DNA of 45,953 nucleotides from Oscillospiraceae bacterium (GCA_009782405.1 WRJC01000024.1:1-45953); one strand, 5' to 3'; numbered from the stretch's first letter, positions 16,770 through 23,838 are shown. Notes: generated by a model not told the origin, from the letters alone. Numbers and translations: made by a program.

Positions 16770-16798
16770 TGGACTTTTCCGACCGTTTGTGCTACAAT
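16770..16798 (+). promoter_or_regulatory. Promoter of the PIN-domain gene pair
   Basis: TGGACT (16770-16775), 17 bp, TACAAT (16793-16798), about 105 bp before the start codon at 16904. The ~100 bp leader holds no feature I recognise. Confidence 0.5.
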
Positions 16799-16903
16799 AA
16801 TACTATTGCAAATGAGCCGTCCGCCTTAAAAGAGCGATCCAGGCACAGCGGCGGTATGCCGCAAAGCAAAAAGAGCAAAAGCATAACGGAGGGATAACGC
16901 AGC

Positions 16904-17392
16904 TTGAAAAAATTGAAAGTATATCTTGATACTTCCGTAGTGAGCCATTTATTCGCTGACGATACGCCGGGTAAAATGGAAGATACAAATAAGCTGTGGG
17001 AGGATTTCAAAGCTGACAAATACGACATTTATATTTCAGCGCTAACAGCCGAAGAAATACAAAAATGTTCAGAACCCAAACGTACTCTGATGACTGATAA
17101 ATTAGGCGAAATTGATTTTCAGGTTTTAGAAGAAACGGACGAAATAAATAATCTCGCCGACGAGTATGTCAATAGCGGCGTGTTGCCGAAAAAAAGCACT
17201 GACGATTGTTTGCATATGGCGTATGCCGTTGTTACAAACTGTGATATTATAATATCATGGAATTTCAAACATTTGGTGAACTATCGTACAATAAACAAAG
17301 TGAAAGTCGTAAACACCGTCAACCATTATAAAGAAATCAGCATAATATCGCCGACAATGTTGTTAGAAGGGGGAGATGAAAATGAGGGTTAG
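16904..17392 (+). CDS. PIN-domain protein, probable toxin-type RNase
   Basis: 162 residues from a TTG start with GGAGGG ten bases upstream. The PIN fold is shown by the N-terminal VYLDTSVVSHLF (first acidic residue), the Glu of SALTAEEIQK, the DD of KKSTDDCLHMAYAV and CDIIISWNFKHL near the end. VapC-like PIN proteins are Mg-dependent ribonucleases often neutralised by a small partner. Here a 53-residue basic protein overlaps the 3' end by 11 bp, giving toxin-first order, which is reversed relative to most vapBC operons. The RNA target is unknown. Confidence 0.75.
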   Translation: MKKLKVYLDTSVVSHLFADDTPGKMEDTNKLWEDFKADKYDIYISALTAEEIQKCSEPKRTLMTDKLGEIDFQVLEETDEINNLADEYVNSGVLPKKSTDDCLHMAYAVVTNCDIIISWNFKHLVNYRTINKVKVVNTVNHYKEISIISPTMLLEGGDENEG

Positions 17393-17543
17393 CGAATCCA
17401 TGACCGAAATCAGAAAAATACGCGATGCAAATTCTCTGCGACGCATGAGCATGACGAAAGAGGAACGGCGAAAGGAATCAGAACAGGCTCTTGCTTGGCT
17501 GTCCGAAAAATTAAACAAACCGCTTAAAATCGCAAAAAAATAA
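17382..17543 (+). CDS. Small basic protein, probable partner (antitoxin-like) of the PIN protein
   Basis: 53 residues (MRVSESMTEIRKIRDANSLR...EERRKESEQALAWLSEKLNK) starting at ATG 17382, with GGGGGAG upstream, inside the end of the PIN gene. The predicted helical, Arg/Glu-rich sequence is what is often found next to stand-alone PIN genes in Bacillota and cyanobacteria. There is no visible DNA-binding motif. The overlap and the pairing are seen directly; the antitoxin role is inference. The IS605-type element begins within about 30 bp of its stop. Confidence 0.6.
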   Translation: MRVSESMTEIRKIRDANSLRRMSMTKEERRKESEQALAWLSEKLNKPLKIAKK

Positions 17544-17636
17544 ACCAAAAATTTCATGCTTTTTACCGAAAGGCGGCGTAATGCCCCTGTCTTTAGGCAT
17601 GGGGATATAAGCCGCTGACCGCGTTACCCCTTTTAT

Positions 17637-17683
17637 CGATTGGCGTGAACTGCACGTGAACTTTGTTCACGTTCGTTACACGT
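17637..17683. repeat. Palindromic repeat element, copy B
   Basis: A 47-bp copy starting CGATTGGCGTGAACTGC. Inner stem ACGTGAAC-TTT-GTTCACGT. It lies inside the loop of a larger inverted sequence (GACCGCGTTACCCC and GGGGTAGCAAGCGGTC), upstream of the tnpB promoter. It differs at 6 of 47 positions from copy C by my count. Confidence 0.75.
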
Positions 17684-17720
17684 GGGGTAGCAAGCGGTCA
17701 ATAAAAAAAACGAAGAATGC

Positions 17721-17749
17721 TTGACAAAACGTAGGATTTGTGATATAAT
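17721..17749 (+). promoter_or_regulatory. Perfect-consensus promoter of tnpB
   Basis: TTGACA (17721-17726), 17 bp, TATAAT (17744-17749): both boxes match the sigma-A consensus exactly. GGGAGGTGAT precedes the tnpB start. Confidence 0.75.
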
Positions 17750-17771
17750 GTATACATAGGCGGGAGGTGAT

Positions 17772-18956
17772 ATGGTGGAGAAAGCGTACAGATTCAGATG
17801 GTATCCTAACGATGATCAAAAAGTGTTGACAAACAAGACATTTGGGTGCAAGCGTCACATATATAATAGATACTTGGAGAAACGAAGCAGCGCATACAAG
17901 AACGATGGCTATAGCCTAAAACTGCGTGAATGCGACAAGGACATGACAAAATACAAAGAAGAGACTGCATGGCTCAAAGAAGTGGATAGCACAGCGTTGC
18001 AAGCGGCGATACAGGACTTAGATCAAGCATACCAAAACTTTTTCAGCTCGCAGAAGAAAGGGGACAAGAAGTTCGGATATCCGCAACCTAAGAGCAAACA
18101 CGATAATCGTCAATCATATCGGAGCAAGAACAACGGAAACACGATACGCCTTGAGGGCGAGTGCATACGAATCCCGAAGTTAGGGCTGATACGGTACGCA
18201 AAGAGCAAGGAAGTGCAAGGCCGCATACTGAACGCCACTATATCGCGGGTACCAAACGGAAAATACTACATATCGCTATGTTGCACAGACGTGGAAGAGG
18301 AAATGATAGAAAAGACAGGTTCTGTAAATCGATTGGCGTGGACTGCACATGAACTCCGTTCATGTTCGTCACACGTAGGCATAGACCTTGGGCTGAAAGA
18401 TTTCGCAACTGACAGCAACGGGGAAAAATATGAGAACCATAAACACTACCGCGAGAACGAGAGCAAGATGAAGAGAGCGCAACGAAGGCTGTCCCGAAAA
18501 CCAAAGGGCAGTTCCAACCGCAACAAAGCTCGGATAAGGCTTGCCACGATACACGAAACGATAAAGAACAGACGCATGGATGATCTGCATAAGCTGTCTC
18601 ACAAAACAGTCAAGGAAAACGACATAATCTGCATCGAGGATTTGAACGTGAAAGGGATGAAGCGCAACCACAAACTATCCAAGAGCGTAAGCGATGTTGG
18701 TTGGGGCGAGTTCGCGAGACAACTTGAGTACAAGTGCAAATGGCGGGGCAAGACGCTCGTGAAGATAGACAGATTCTATCCCTCAACGCAACTGTGCAAT
18801 GAGTGCGGATTCAAAAATGAGGCGTTGAAAGGCAAGGAAGGATTGAATATCCGCGAATGGCTCTGCCCCAATTGTGGCGCAATGCACGACAGAGATATCA
18901 ATGCGGCAAGAAACATACTCAAGGAAGGGCTAAGACTCTACAAAGAGAGCATATAG
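17772..18956 (+). CDS. tnpB: TnpB RNA-guided nuclease of an IS605-type element
   Basis: 394 residues. The opening KAYRFRWYPNDDQKVLTNKT and CKRHIYNRYLEKR are typical of TnpB. The split RuvC site is intact: Asp in VGIDLGLKDF, Glu in IICIEDLNVKGM, Asp in HDRDINAARNIL. A zinc ribbon is present (CNECGF ... CPNCGA). TnpB proteins are guided by an RNA from the element's right end and cut DNA, helping element retention. An extra block of about 16 residues (RLAWTAHELRSCSSHV), encoded by palindromic repeat copy C, sits immediately before the first RuvC motif without breaking the frame. Confidence 0.88.
   Translation: MVEKAYRFRWYPNDDQKVLTNKTFGCKRHIYNRYLEKRSSAYKNDGYSLKLRECDKDMTKYKEETAWLKEVDSTALQAAIQDLDQAYQNFFSSQKKGDKKFGYPQPKSKHDNRQSYRSKNNGNTIRLEGECIRIPKLGLIRYAKSKEVQGRILNATISRVPNGKYYISLCCTDVEEEMIEKTGSVNRLAWTAHELRSCSSHVGIDLGLKDFATDSNGEKYENHKHYRENESKMKRAQRRLSRKPKGSSNRNKARIRLATIHETIKNRRMDDLHKLSHKTVKENDIICIEDLNVKGMKRNHKLSKSVSDVGWGEFARQLEYKCKWRGKTLVKIDRFYPSTQLCNECGFKNEALKGKEGLNIREWLCPNCGAMHDRDINAARNILKEGLRLYKESI
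18330..18376. repeat. Palindromic repeat element, copy C, in frame inside tnpB
   Basis: A 47-bp copy starting CGATTGGCGTGGACTGC. Inner stem ACATGAAC-TCC-GTTCATGT. Relative to copy B, the G-C stem pair at repeat positions 20/34 is replaced by A-T, a compensatory change. It adds codons without a stop between TGSVN and GIDLG of TnpB. Confidence 0.8.
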
Positions 18957-19085
18957 AACGAAAAAGGCAATACCGTCGGGCAGATGGGAATGTACGCTTG
19001 TGGGAGTTTAGTGTAAGACGGGTGAATGCTCGCAGTTGGACGATGAACCAAGAATCCCCCGCCTTTAGGCGTGGGGAGTTGTCAA
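18957..19085 (+). ncRNA. Putative omega RNA (reRNA) of the TnpB element
   Basis: In IS605-type elements the guide-RNA scaffold comes from the 3' end of tnpB and the right end, and the guide is the flanking DNA just beyond the end. The 129 bp between the tnpB stop and the asd gene have no ORF, contain the right-end hairpin and end AGTTGTCAA. The predicted guide would start around 19081-19090 and so be copied from the 3' end of asd. No promoter or processing site can be proven. Confidence 0.4.
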
Positions 19086-20110
19086 AACAATCCTTTTGCC
19101 AGCATGCCTTCGGCGATCTGCACGGCATTTGTGGCCGCACCCTTTCGCAGGTTATCCGAAACGCACCATAGGTTGATTGCGTTCGCTGCGGTCATATCGT
19201 CGCGGATTCGTCCGACCAAAACCGCGTCTTTCCACTCGTCAACTTCAAGATCGGCGGGGACGGGATAGCGTTCCGGCTCGCCGAAACAAACCACGCCGGG
19301 CGAGAGCTTCGGGTCGGAAAGGATCTCGATCGCCCTTTTTGCCCGCATTGGCTCCATGAACTCCGCGTTTATCGTTTCGGCATGGCCGACCAGTACGGGG
19401 ACGCGCACGGTCGTCGCACTGATGAGCAGGTCGGGTTCGCCGAATATCTTGCGTGTTTCGTTCGTCATCTTCATTTCTTCCCGCGTGTACCCGTTTGGCT
19501 CGAAGCGGTCGATGTGGGGTATGCAGTTATAAGCGATCCGGCGGGCGAAAATCGCAGGGTTTTCCTTGATCGGCTCGCCGCCGAATGCCTGTTTCAATTC
19601 GCTTTTCAGCTGGTCCATTCCGGCCCCGCTGTGCCCGCTGACCGATTGGTATGTGGACACCACGACCCTTTGCAGCCGAGCGGCCTTGTGCAGCGGGTGG
19701 AGCGCGACCGCCATTTGTATCGTCGAGCAATTCGGGTTGCATATGAGCCGCGTGTCTTTTGTCACGGCCTCCATGTTTATTTCCGGCACCACGAGCGGGA
19801 TATTGGGGTACATTCGCAAGTCCCCGCCGTTGTCGATGACCGCGCAGCCGCTTTTTGCCGCGATCTCGGCCCATTCCATGCTCGCGCCCTTCGCGCCTTC
19901 CTTGCCCGCGAAGAACACAAGCTCAAGCCCCTTGAAAATATCCGCGCTCACCTTTTTGACGCTGACCGGCTTTCCGTTGATTGTCTCATTGCGTTCGCTT
20001 GTCGCCATGACCGTGATTTCCCCGTCAAGGGGAAACTTCCTCTCGCCAAGCACGCGGACGATATGCTCGCCCACCGGCCCTACGCCCAATACTCCTACTT
20101 TTATTCCCAT
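19082..20110 (-). CDS. asd: Aspartate-semialdehyde dehydrogenase
   Basis: 342 residues from ATG 20110, chosen over longer frames because GGGAGG lies upstream and the length fits the family. It reduces aspartyl phosphate to aspartate semialdehyde, the branch-point precursor of lysine, threonine and methionine. Seen: NADP-binding VGVLGVGPVGEHIVRVL, active-site ICNPNCSTIQMAVALHPL with the catalytic Cys, and SVSGHSGAGMDQL. The start overlaps the end of the GNAT gene by 10 bp, so the two are translationally coupled and share the threonine attenuator. No other lysine or threonine biosynthesis genes are in the window. Confidence 0.92.
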   Translation of the reverse strand: MGIKVGVLGVGPVGEHIVRVLGERKFPLDGEITVMATSERNETINGKPVSVKKVSADIFKGLELVFFAGKEGAKGASMEWAEIAAKSGCAVIDNGGDLRMYPNIPLVVPEINMEAVTKDTRLICNPNCSTIQMAVALHPLHKAARLQRVVVSTYQSVSGHSGAGMDQLKSELKQAFGGEPIKENPAIFARRIAYNCIPHIDRFEPNGYTREEMKMTNETRKIFGEPDLLISATTVRVPVLVGHAETINAEFMEPMRAKRAIEILSDPKLSPGVVCFGEPERYPVPADLEVDEWKDAVLVGRIRDDMTAANAINLWCVSDNLRKGAATNAVQIAEGMLAKGLF

Positions 20111-20628
20111 GATTTCGCCTCCCATTTCATAAATCCGACCGTGAACGGAAATTGTTTGAACCATTTTGTCCCTGTATGGACGAAACCGTTTTGCGCATAC
20201 CAGTTTTTCAATACGGTGTTTTCCTCGATGATGCCAATGGCGATTTTGCTGCCGCCGAGTTCTTTTACCATGTTTTTGCAGAATTCGAGAAGCTGCCTGC
20301 CGTAGCCTTTGTGCCGGTATTTCGGCAGCACGGCGAGATTGTGCAGCTCATATGCGTCAGTTGCCTTTTTGGCATCTGCATATTCTTTTGACAGCGCCAC
20401 ATAGCCCGCGAGCTGCCCCGCCTCGAAAAGCCCGTACATAAGCCAGCCCCAGCTCAGATTTTCGCGCAGTTTCTCGGCCGTTGCGGAAAAACTGGTATGC
20501 GTCGGGCAGTTTTGCTCCGTCAGGCCAAATTCTTTTGCCACCGTGGCAAAGCTTATGCGGATCAAATCCGCAGCTTTGGAAATTTCCCATTGGTCAAGTT
20601 GTTTTATGCTGCTTTTGCATTCTTCCAT
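20101..20628 (-). CDS. GNAT acetyltransferase
   Basis: 175 residues with GGAAGG upstream. The acetyl-CoA-binding loop is LAVLPKYRHKGYGRQLLEFC (Q/RxxGxG/A type), followed by IGIIEENTVLKNWYAQNGFV. The gene is the first in the threonine-attenuated transcript and overlaps asd. Regulation with asd suggests an amino-acid-related substrate, but the family acetylates many molecules and this is only inference. Confidence 0.83.
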   Translation of the reverse strand: MEECKSSIKQLDQWEISKAADLIRISFATVAKEFGLTEQNCPTHTSFSATAEKLRENLSWGWLMYGLFEAGQLAGYVALSKEYADAKKATDAYELHNLAVLPKYRHKGYGRQLLEFCKNMVKELGGSKIAIGIIEENTVLKNWYAQNGFVHTGTKWFKQFPFTVGFMKWEAKSWE

Positions 20629-20671
20629 AAAATGCGACCTTCCTTTTTTTTATTTGTTTTTGCGAAAACAT

Positions 20672-20708
20672 AAAAACACCCTGCCGAAAAACAACGTCGG
20701 CAAGGTGC
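20672..20708 (-). terminator. Intrinsic terminator in the GNAT-asd leader
   Basis: On the minus strand, CACCTTGCCGA and TCGGCAGGGTG pair (with one G-U) around ACGTTGTTTT and are followed by TTTTTATG. It lies 44 bp before the GNAT start, and its 5' arm is identical to that of the thrS leader. Confidence 0.85.
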
Positions 20709-20881
20709 AAAAAATCTGTTTTTTGTCCACCCGCCAACGACTCCTTGAGCTAACACTTGTCGTCGGCGGATTCGCGCTGACAACAGATGCTAACTCGTCA
20801 TAGTAGTGGCGGTGGCGATGAACTGATGCGGCATAAGCAAGTTCCCTTTCTATATCTTCGCAAAAGGATGGAACTATTGTA
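20677..20881 (-). promoter_or_regulatory. Threonine leader-peptide attenuator of the GNAT-asd operon
   Basis: Going down the transcript: promoter, leader peptide (20834-20790), segment A (20796-20779, GAGTTAGCATCTGTTGTC) overlapping the peptide stop, segment B (20764-20747, GACGACAAGTGTTAGCTC) that can pair with A over about 17 bp, and segment C (20741-20731, GTCGTTGGCGG) that pairs with CCGCCGACGAC (20769-20759, overlapping B). The terminator follows. A:B and B:C exclude each other, and C can also pair with the terminator 5' arm. A ribosome at the Thr codons leaves A free; a ribosome at the stop covers A. This predicts read-through during threonine shortage. Confidence 0.75.
20790..20834 (-). 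CDS. Threonine leader peptide MPHQFIATATTMTS
   Basis: Fourteen codons starting ATG CCG CAT, preceded by GAAAGGGAA, and ending TAG. Four of 14 residues are Thr (ACC, ACT, ACT, ACG), clustered near the stop. The homologous peptide before thrS (MPHRPMGAATTTTMTS) keeps the MPH start, the Thr run and the MTS end. Selection for Thr codons at this position is the hallmark of a leader peptide sensing charged tRNA-Thr. Confidence 0.75.
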   Translation of the reverse strand: MPHQFIATATTMTS

Positions 20882-20904
20882 TAACAAAAAATCGCAAAAG
20901 TCAA
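20876..20904 (-). promoter_or_regulatory. Promoter of the GNAT-asd operon
   Basis: On the minus strand, TTGACT (20899-20904), 17 bp, TACAAT (20876-20881). Confidence 0.7.
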
Positions 20905-20952
20905 TAGGTTTATAAAAAGTTTACAAGTTGAGTTTGCAATAAAAAATCTTTT

Positions 20953-21129
20953 GAATTCATTGAAAAATTTAAAACGGAAAACGGTTCAGTGCTGTGCCGT
21001 GATTTGCTGGGCGCGGACATACGTTCTCCGGAAGATCACAATGCACCGGAAGTGCAGATTTTGCACAAAACCGTATGCCCCGAAATGGTAGCGTCAGCCG
21101 TGCATATAGTTGAAAGCATGGAATTTTGA
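20953..21129 (+). pseudogene. C-terminal fragment of a C_GCAxxG_C_C-family protein
   Basis: The plus-strand frame reads EFIEKFKTENGSVLCRDLLG, then further residues including HKTVCPEMVASAVHIVE, and ends at TGA 21127-21129. This matches the C-terminus of the C_GCAxxG_C_C family of putative redox proteins. No start codon or N-terminal cysteine motif is present; a stop lies just upstream. It is a remnant of about 59 codons between the threonine operon and a frameshifted flavodoxin. Confidence 0.55.
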
Positions 21130-21176
21130 AGGCTTGAAAATTTAATGCGTTTCATATCAATGGACATTCTGAATTA

Positions 21177-21661
21177 TTAGAAAATCTCCACAGTTTTTGT
21201 AGCCATACGTTGCCCGTAGAGTTTGAATGTTTTCTTGCTTTCATCCAAACGACCCGTCAAAGCGACAGGCCCTAAATGGATTACAGGATTCCCATAAGCA
21301 ATGCCGCCGGAATATGTGAGCATACCATGACACAGCATATGGTCGAGTATCAAACGGATACCGAGTTCTCCGCCGCCATGAACATAATTGGGGTGGCAAA
21401 CGCTCCCCCGATTTTTCCGGCAAGCTCATACTTCCTGCATGGCATTTCCAAAAAGCTCTTGACCGCTCCGCTGACGCTTGCATAATAAATCGGCGTTCCT
21501 AAAATCACGCATTTGCTTTCTTTTGCCCATGCTTCGTCAATTTCCTCTATGGGAAAAGTTTTGGGCTCTACGTTTTCCGCTATTCGCATGCCCTCGGCAA
21601 TCACTTCTGCCATTTGCTTTGTGTTGCCAGTTACGGAATGGTATAGCACTGTCATTTTCAT
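21177..21661 (-). pseudogene. Flavodoxin-family protein, frameshifted
   Basis: From ATG 21661 (GGGAGG upstream) the frame reads MKMTVLYHSVTGNTKQMAEV, the FMN phosphate-binding loop of flavodoxins, through GGAFAT and then goes out of frame to a stop at 21350. In another frame the sequence continues as NYVHGGGELGIRLILDHMLC, then GMLTYSGGIAYGNPVIHL, to a stop at 21177. The break is at a run of four G (21390-21393, plus strand); adding or removing bases there would restore a protein of about 160 residues. It may be a real mutation or a sequencing error. Confidence 0.75.
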
Positions 21662-21703
21662 TTCTGTGACCTCCCGATTTTGTTTAAAGTATATCCTCAA
21701 ATA

Positions 21704-22300
21704 TTACAGACTTCTCATAATCCTTTTATTTGAGTTAAACAGATTTATTTTTTCCATGCCGATACAGCCGTCATCGCTGAAATCCATCTTAACCACCCAC
21801 GGCTTGATGTTTACCATTGACATGAAACCATCGAAGCCGTATGCGCGGTCGTAATAATTTATTATCGTCGATAAAGCAATGCCATGAGTTCCGATGGCGA
21901 TGCTCTTATTTTTATGCCGAACCAATATGTTATTCAACGCAACGATGTTCCGATTTTGAACTTCTGCAAGGCTTTCGCCTGTATGTGATTTTAACATAAA
22001 ATCAGCCCATTGCTTTTCGTTGTAGACAAAGAACTCTTCGTCATCGCCCCATCCTTCTTCATGCTGCTCGCGGAAATCCTCGATAATCTCTATTTCGAAT
22101 CCATTTTTCCCCGCGAATTCAGCAAGAGTGTCGACGGCGCGCTTGTATGGGCTTGAAAGCACTGCGCCGATGTTTTTGTCCTGTAAGTATTCCGTGACTA
22201 ACCGACGGTCAGCAAGCCCTTTTTGGGTGAGCGGCCTGATCCGCCCGTCGCGGACGGAATTGTCCGTTTCCGCGTGGCGGACAAAATATATCGTCGTCAT
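21704..22300 (-). CDS. Histidine phosphatase family protein
   Basis: 198 residues from ATG 22300 (MTTIYFVRHAETDNSVRDG), with GAGAGG upstream. RHA catalytic motif, second Arg in SSPYKRAVDTLAE, second His in IGTHGIALSTII. It is a close paralogue of the phosphatase half of the fusion at 985-2022, identical over stretches such as NGFEIEIIE and the whole run from DDGCIGMEKINLF. It ends right after LFNSN with a different tail (KRIMRSL). The DNA beyond LFNSN still resembles the fusion's linker but is one base shorter, so it may derive from a fusion gene by frameshift. Confidence 0.8.
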   Translation of the reverse strand: MTTIYFVRHAETDNSVRDGRIRPLTQKGLADRRLVTEYLQDKNIGAVLSSPYKRAVDTLAEFAGKNGFEIEIIEDFREQHEEGWGDDEEFFVYNEKQWADFMLKSHTGESLAEVQNRNIVALNNILVRHKNKSIAIGTHGIALSTIINYYDRAYGFDGFMSMVNIKPWVVKMDFSDDGCIGMEKINLFNSNKRIMRSL

Positions 22301-22323
22301 ATCAATATCCTCTCGAACAACCA

Positions 22324-23142
22324 TTAGTTAGCTCCCTTTGCACTATTTGCAATGCGTATTATATCGTCTTTGCCGCTTGGAACTTTTTCATCGTGCAGAA
22401 AGTATCTGCCGGAAGCGATCAGCCAAAAGGTGCGGTCTACGTTAAACGGCGTATCTCCCGTGGCTTTCGCCATCTCCACAACTGCCTTATAGTCTGAATA
22501 ATCATTATTTTCGCACAGACCCAAAGCATGAAAAATTTTTATGATGTGTACGTCTGGCTTCGGGTATTCATTAAATCCCAAATCTTTCAGCCAATTGCAA
22601 GCGAGGGCGAAACCGAGCCCATATATCTCGCGCGCCAAAACCATCGGCAGCGCGACTGATGACAATTCGTTGTATGAAAACAATTCCACAAATTTTGTGA
22701 AATCATCGGGGCTTTCGAATCTTTCTATGAAAGAACAGGCGGACAACACAGATTTGGCATATTTGCGAAACGAATTGTTTTTGCTGTCCGGATTCCCTAT
22801 GGTGAACTCCTTGTCAAAACGTTCAAATAAATCTTCTTCGGAACCATATGCGGACAGTATCGCCCCTGCGTCGTAGCCGCAAAAAATATCTTTGAATATA
22901 TCCGCCCTTTTTGGCGAATAAAACCCAATGACGTTGTTTTGCATATTTCTGTCTTGCAGCGACCCTAATAATCCGCGCAATATATCGTTCTTGTTCTTGT
23001 ATTCCCTCTTAATGTCGAAATACTTTTCAAGCTCATCGCTCGATATAGGCGCAGTATCGCCTAACAAGCCTTTTGCCACGGCGTAAATATGTTGCATCCT
23101 GCATATGCGATGGTCGCTTGATGCCGATACTTCCTTACGCAT
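22324..23142 (-). CDS. HhH-GPD DNA glycosylase-like protein
   Basis: 272 residues. The region EIYGLGFALACNWLKDLGF followed by EYPKPDVHIIKIFHALGL fits the helix-hairpin-helix and following conserved Asp of the HhH-GPD superfamily (endonuclease III/MutY/AlkA), with PDVHI at the position of the catalytic Asp. The lysine used by bifunctional members is not seen in the hairpin, so it would be a monofunctional glycosylase or an inactive relative. There is no Fe-S cluster motif. It lies between a NUDIX and a phosphatase gene in the same minus-strand run, which fits nucleotide sanitation. The fold assignment is inferred by eye. Confidence 0.55.
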   Translation of the reverse strand: MRKEVSASSDHRICRMQHIYAVAKGLLGDTAPISSDELEKYFDIKREYKNKNDILRGLLGSLQDRNMQNNVIGFYSPKRADIFKDIFCGYDAGAILSAYGSEEDLFERFDKEFTIGNPDSKNNSFRKYAKSVLSACSFIERFESPDDFTKFVELFSYNELSSVALPMVLAREIYGLGFALACNWLKDLGFNEYPKPDVHIIKIFHALGLCENNDYSDYKAVVEMAKATGDTPFNVDRTFWLIASGRYFLHDEKVPSGKDDIIRIANSAKGAN

Positions 23143-23174
23143 TTACTTTATTCTCCTTGCAATATTTGCTATCA

Positions 23175-23660
23175 TTATATGATCCTTTCCGACAACAGCT
23201 TGAATTCCGGTCGGGTGACATATGAGCAGTAATGAATACGCCCGTCGAAGCGCAATATGTTGGCAAAACGCAGCCGCAAAACGGGAAGGGCGACATAATC
23301 CATTACATTCTCTTTCGGGATCCATATCACTTCGCTTGTCTCGTCTGACGGCGTAAGCTCGCCCTCGATATAGTCGCAGATGAAATCAAACATCACTTTT
23401 GTGGGAACCGGTGTTTTTCCATCATGCCAAGTGTATGCGCCGATATTGGAGTACACGCCGACCAAGCATCGAACCGACGCTTTGACGCCGCTTTCTTCCA
23501 ACACCTCACGCAATACGCCATCCTCGATGGATTCGCCGACTTCAATTTGCCCGCCCGTGCAGTCCCAGCCGCGATGCTTTGTTTTCACCAGCAGAATATT
23601 GCCGTTGCCGTCGAACACATAACCGGCGGCAGCTACAATATGTGTTGGAAAAGCCATCAT
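23175..23660 (-). CDS. NUDIX hydrolase
   Basis: About 161 residues; GTG 23666, ATG 23660 and ATG 23657 are all possible starts behind GAAAGGA. The NUDIX box GGQIEVGESIEDGVLREVLE followed by ESGV is complete. The segment VFDGNGNILLVKTKHRGWDC is the usual pre-box strand pair. The last ten codons (EFKLLSERII) are almost duplicated at 32561-32597, in front of an ABC gene. It leads a run with the HhH protein, the phosphatase and the broken flavodoxin, and has a promoter at 23717-23746. Confidence 0.85.
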   Translation of the reverse strand: MMAFPTHIVAAAGYVFDGNGNILLVKTKHRGWDCTGGQIEVGESIEDGVLREVLEESGVKASVRCLVGVYSNIGAYTWHDGKTPVPTKVMFDFICDYIEGELTPSDETSEVIWIPKENVMDYVALPVLRLRFANILRFDGRIHYCSYVTRPEFKLLSERII

Positions 23661-23716
23661 TTGCACATCCTTTCACTTTCGTTGAATTCGATGATCATTT
23701 TTGATTGTATGAAAAC

Positions 23717-23746
23717 ATTATATCAGAAAAACGGGCGAAATGTCAA
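23717..23746 (-). promoter_or_regulatory. Promoter of the NUDIX-HhH-phosphatase run
   Basis: On the minus strand, TTGACA (23741-23746), 18 bp, TATAAT (23717-23722). Confidence 0.65.
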
Positions 23747-23760
23747 GGTTAAAAAAATAA

Positions 23761-23803
23761 TCTCCGTCATTGACTTGTATTCTCCGTCATTTGGTGGTAT
23801 AAT
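23761..23803 (+). promoter_or_regulatory. Promoter with a 20-bp-spaced direct repeat
   Basis: TTGTAT (23775-23780), 17 bp, TATAAT (23798-23803), with TGG before the -10. TCTCCGTCATT occurs at 23761-23771 and again at 23781-23791, exactly 20 bp apart and flanking the -35 box. That spacing is two helical turns and suggests an operator for a dimeric regulator. Confidence 0.5.
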
Positions 23804-23838
23804 GATGGAATAAAAAAGCACGAAGGAGATAAAGCGAT

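Larger units (their letters stand above)
17570..19085 (+). mobile_element. IS200/IS605-type element with tnpB only
   Basis: The left end has a hairpin CCCCTGTC-TTTA-GGCATGGGG (17584-17604), and the right end a similar one CCCCCGCC-TTTA-GGCGTGGGG (19056-19077) followed by AGTTGTCAA. Matching subterminal hairpins in the same orientation at both ends are the signature of IS200/IS605 elements. Only tnpB lies between them; there is no tnpA (Y1 transposase), so movement would need a transposase in trans. The right end stops three to five bases from the stop codon of asd. Exact boundaries are uncertain by about 15 bp. Confidence 0.7.

Noticed and set aside
19382..20305. 307-codon plus-strand frame
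   Set aside because: It is antisense to asd, which has clear catalytic motifs; long antisense frames are common in GC-richer genes.
20650..20904. 84-codon minus-strand frame over the asd leader
   Set aside because: It runs through promoter, leader peptide and terminator. Its composition looks non-coding, and the conserved frame is the 14-codon one.
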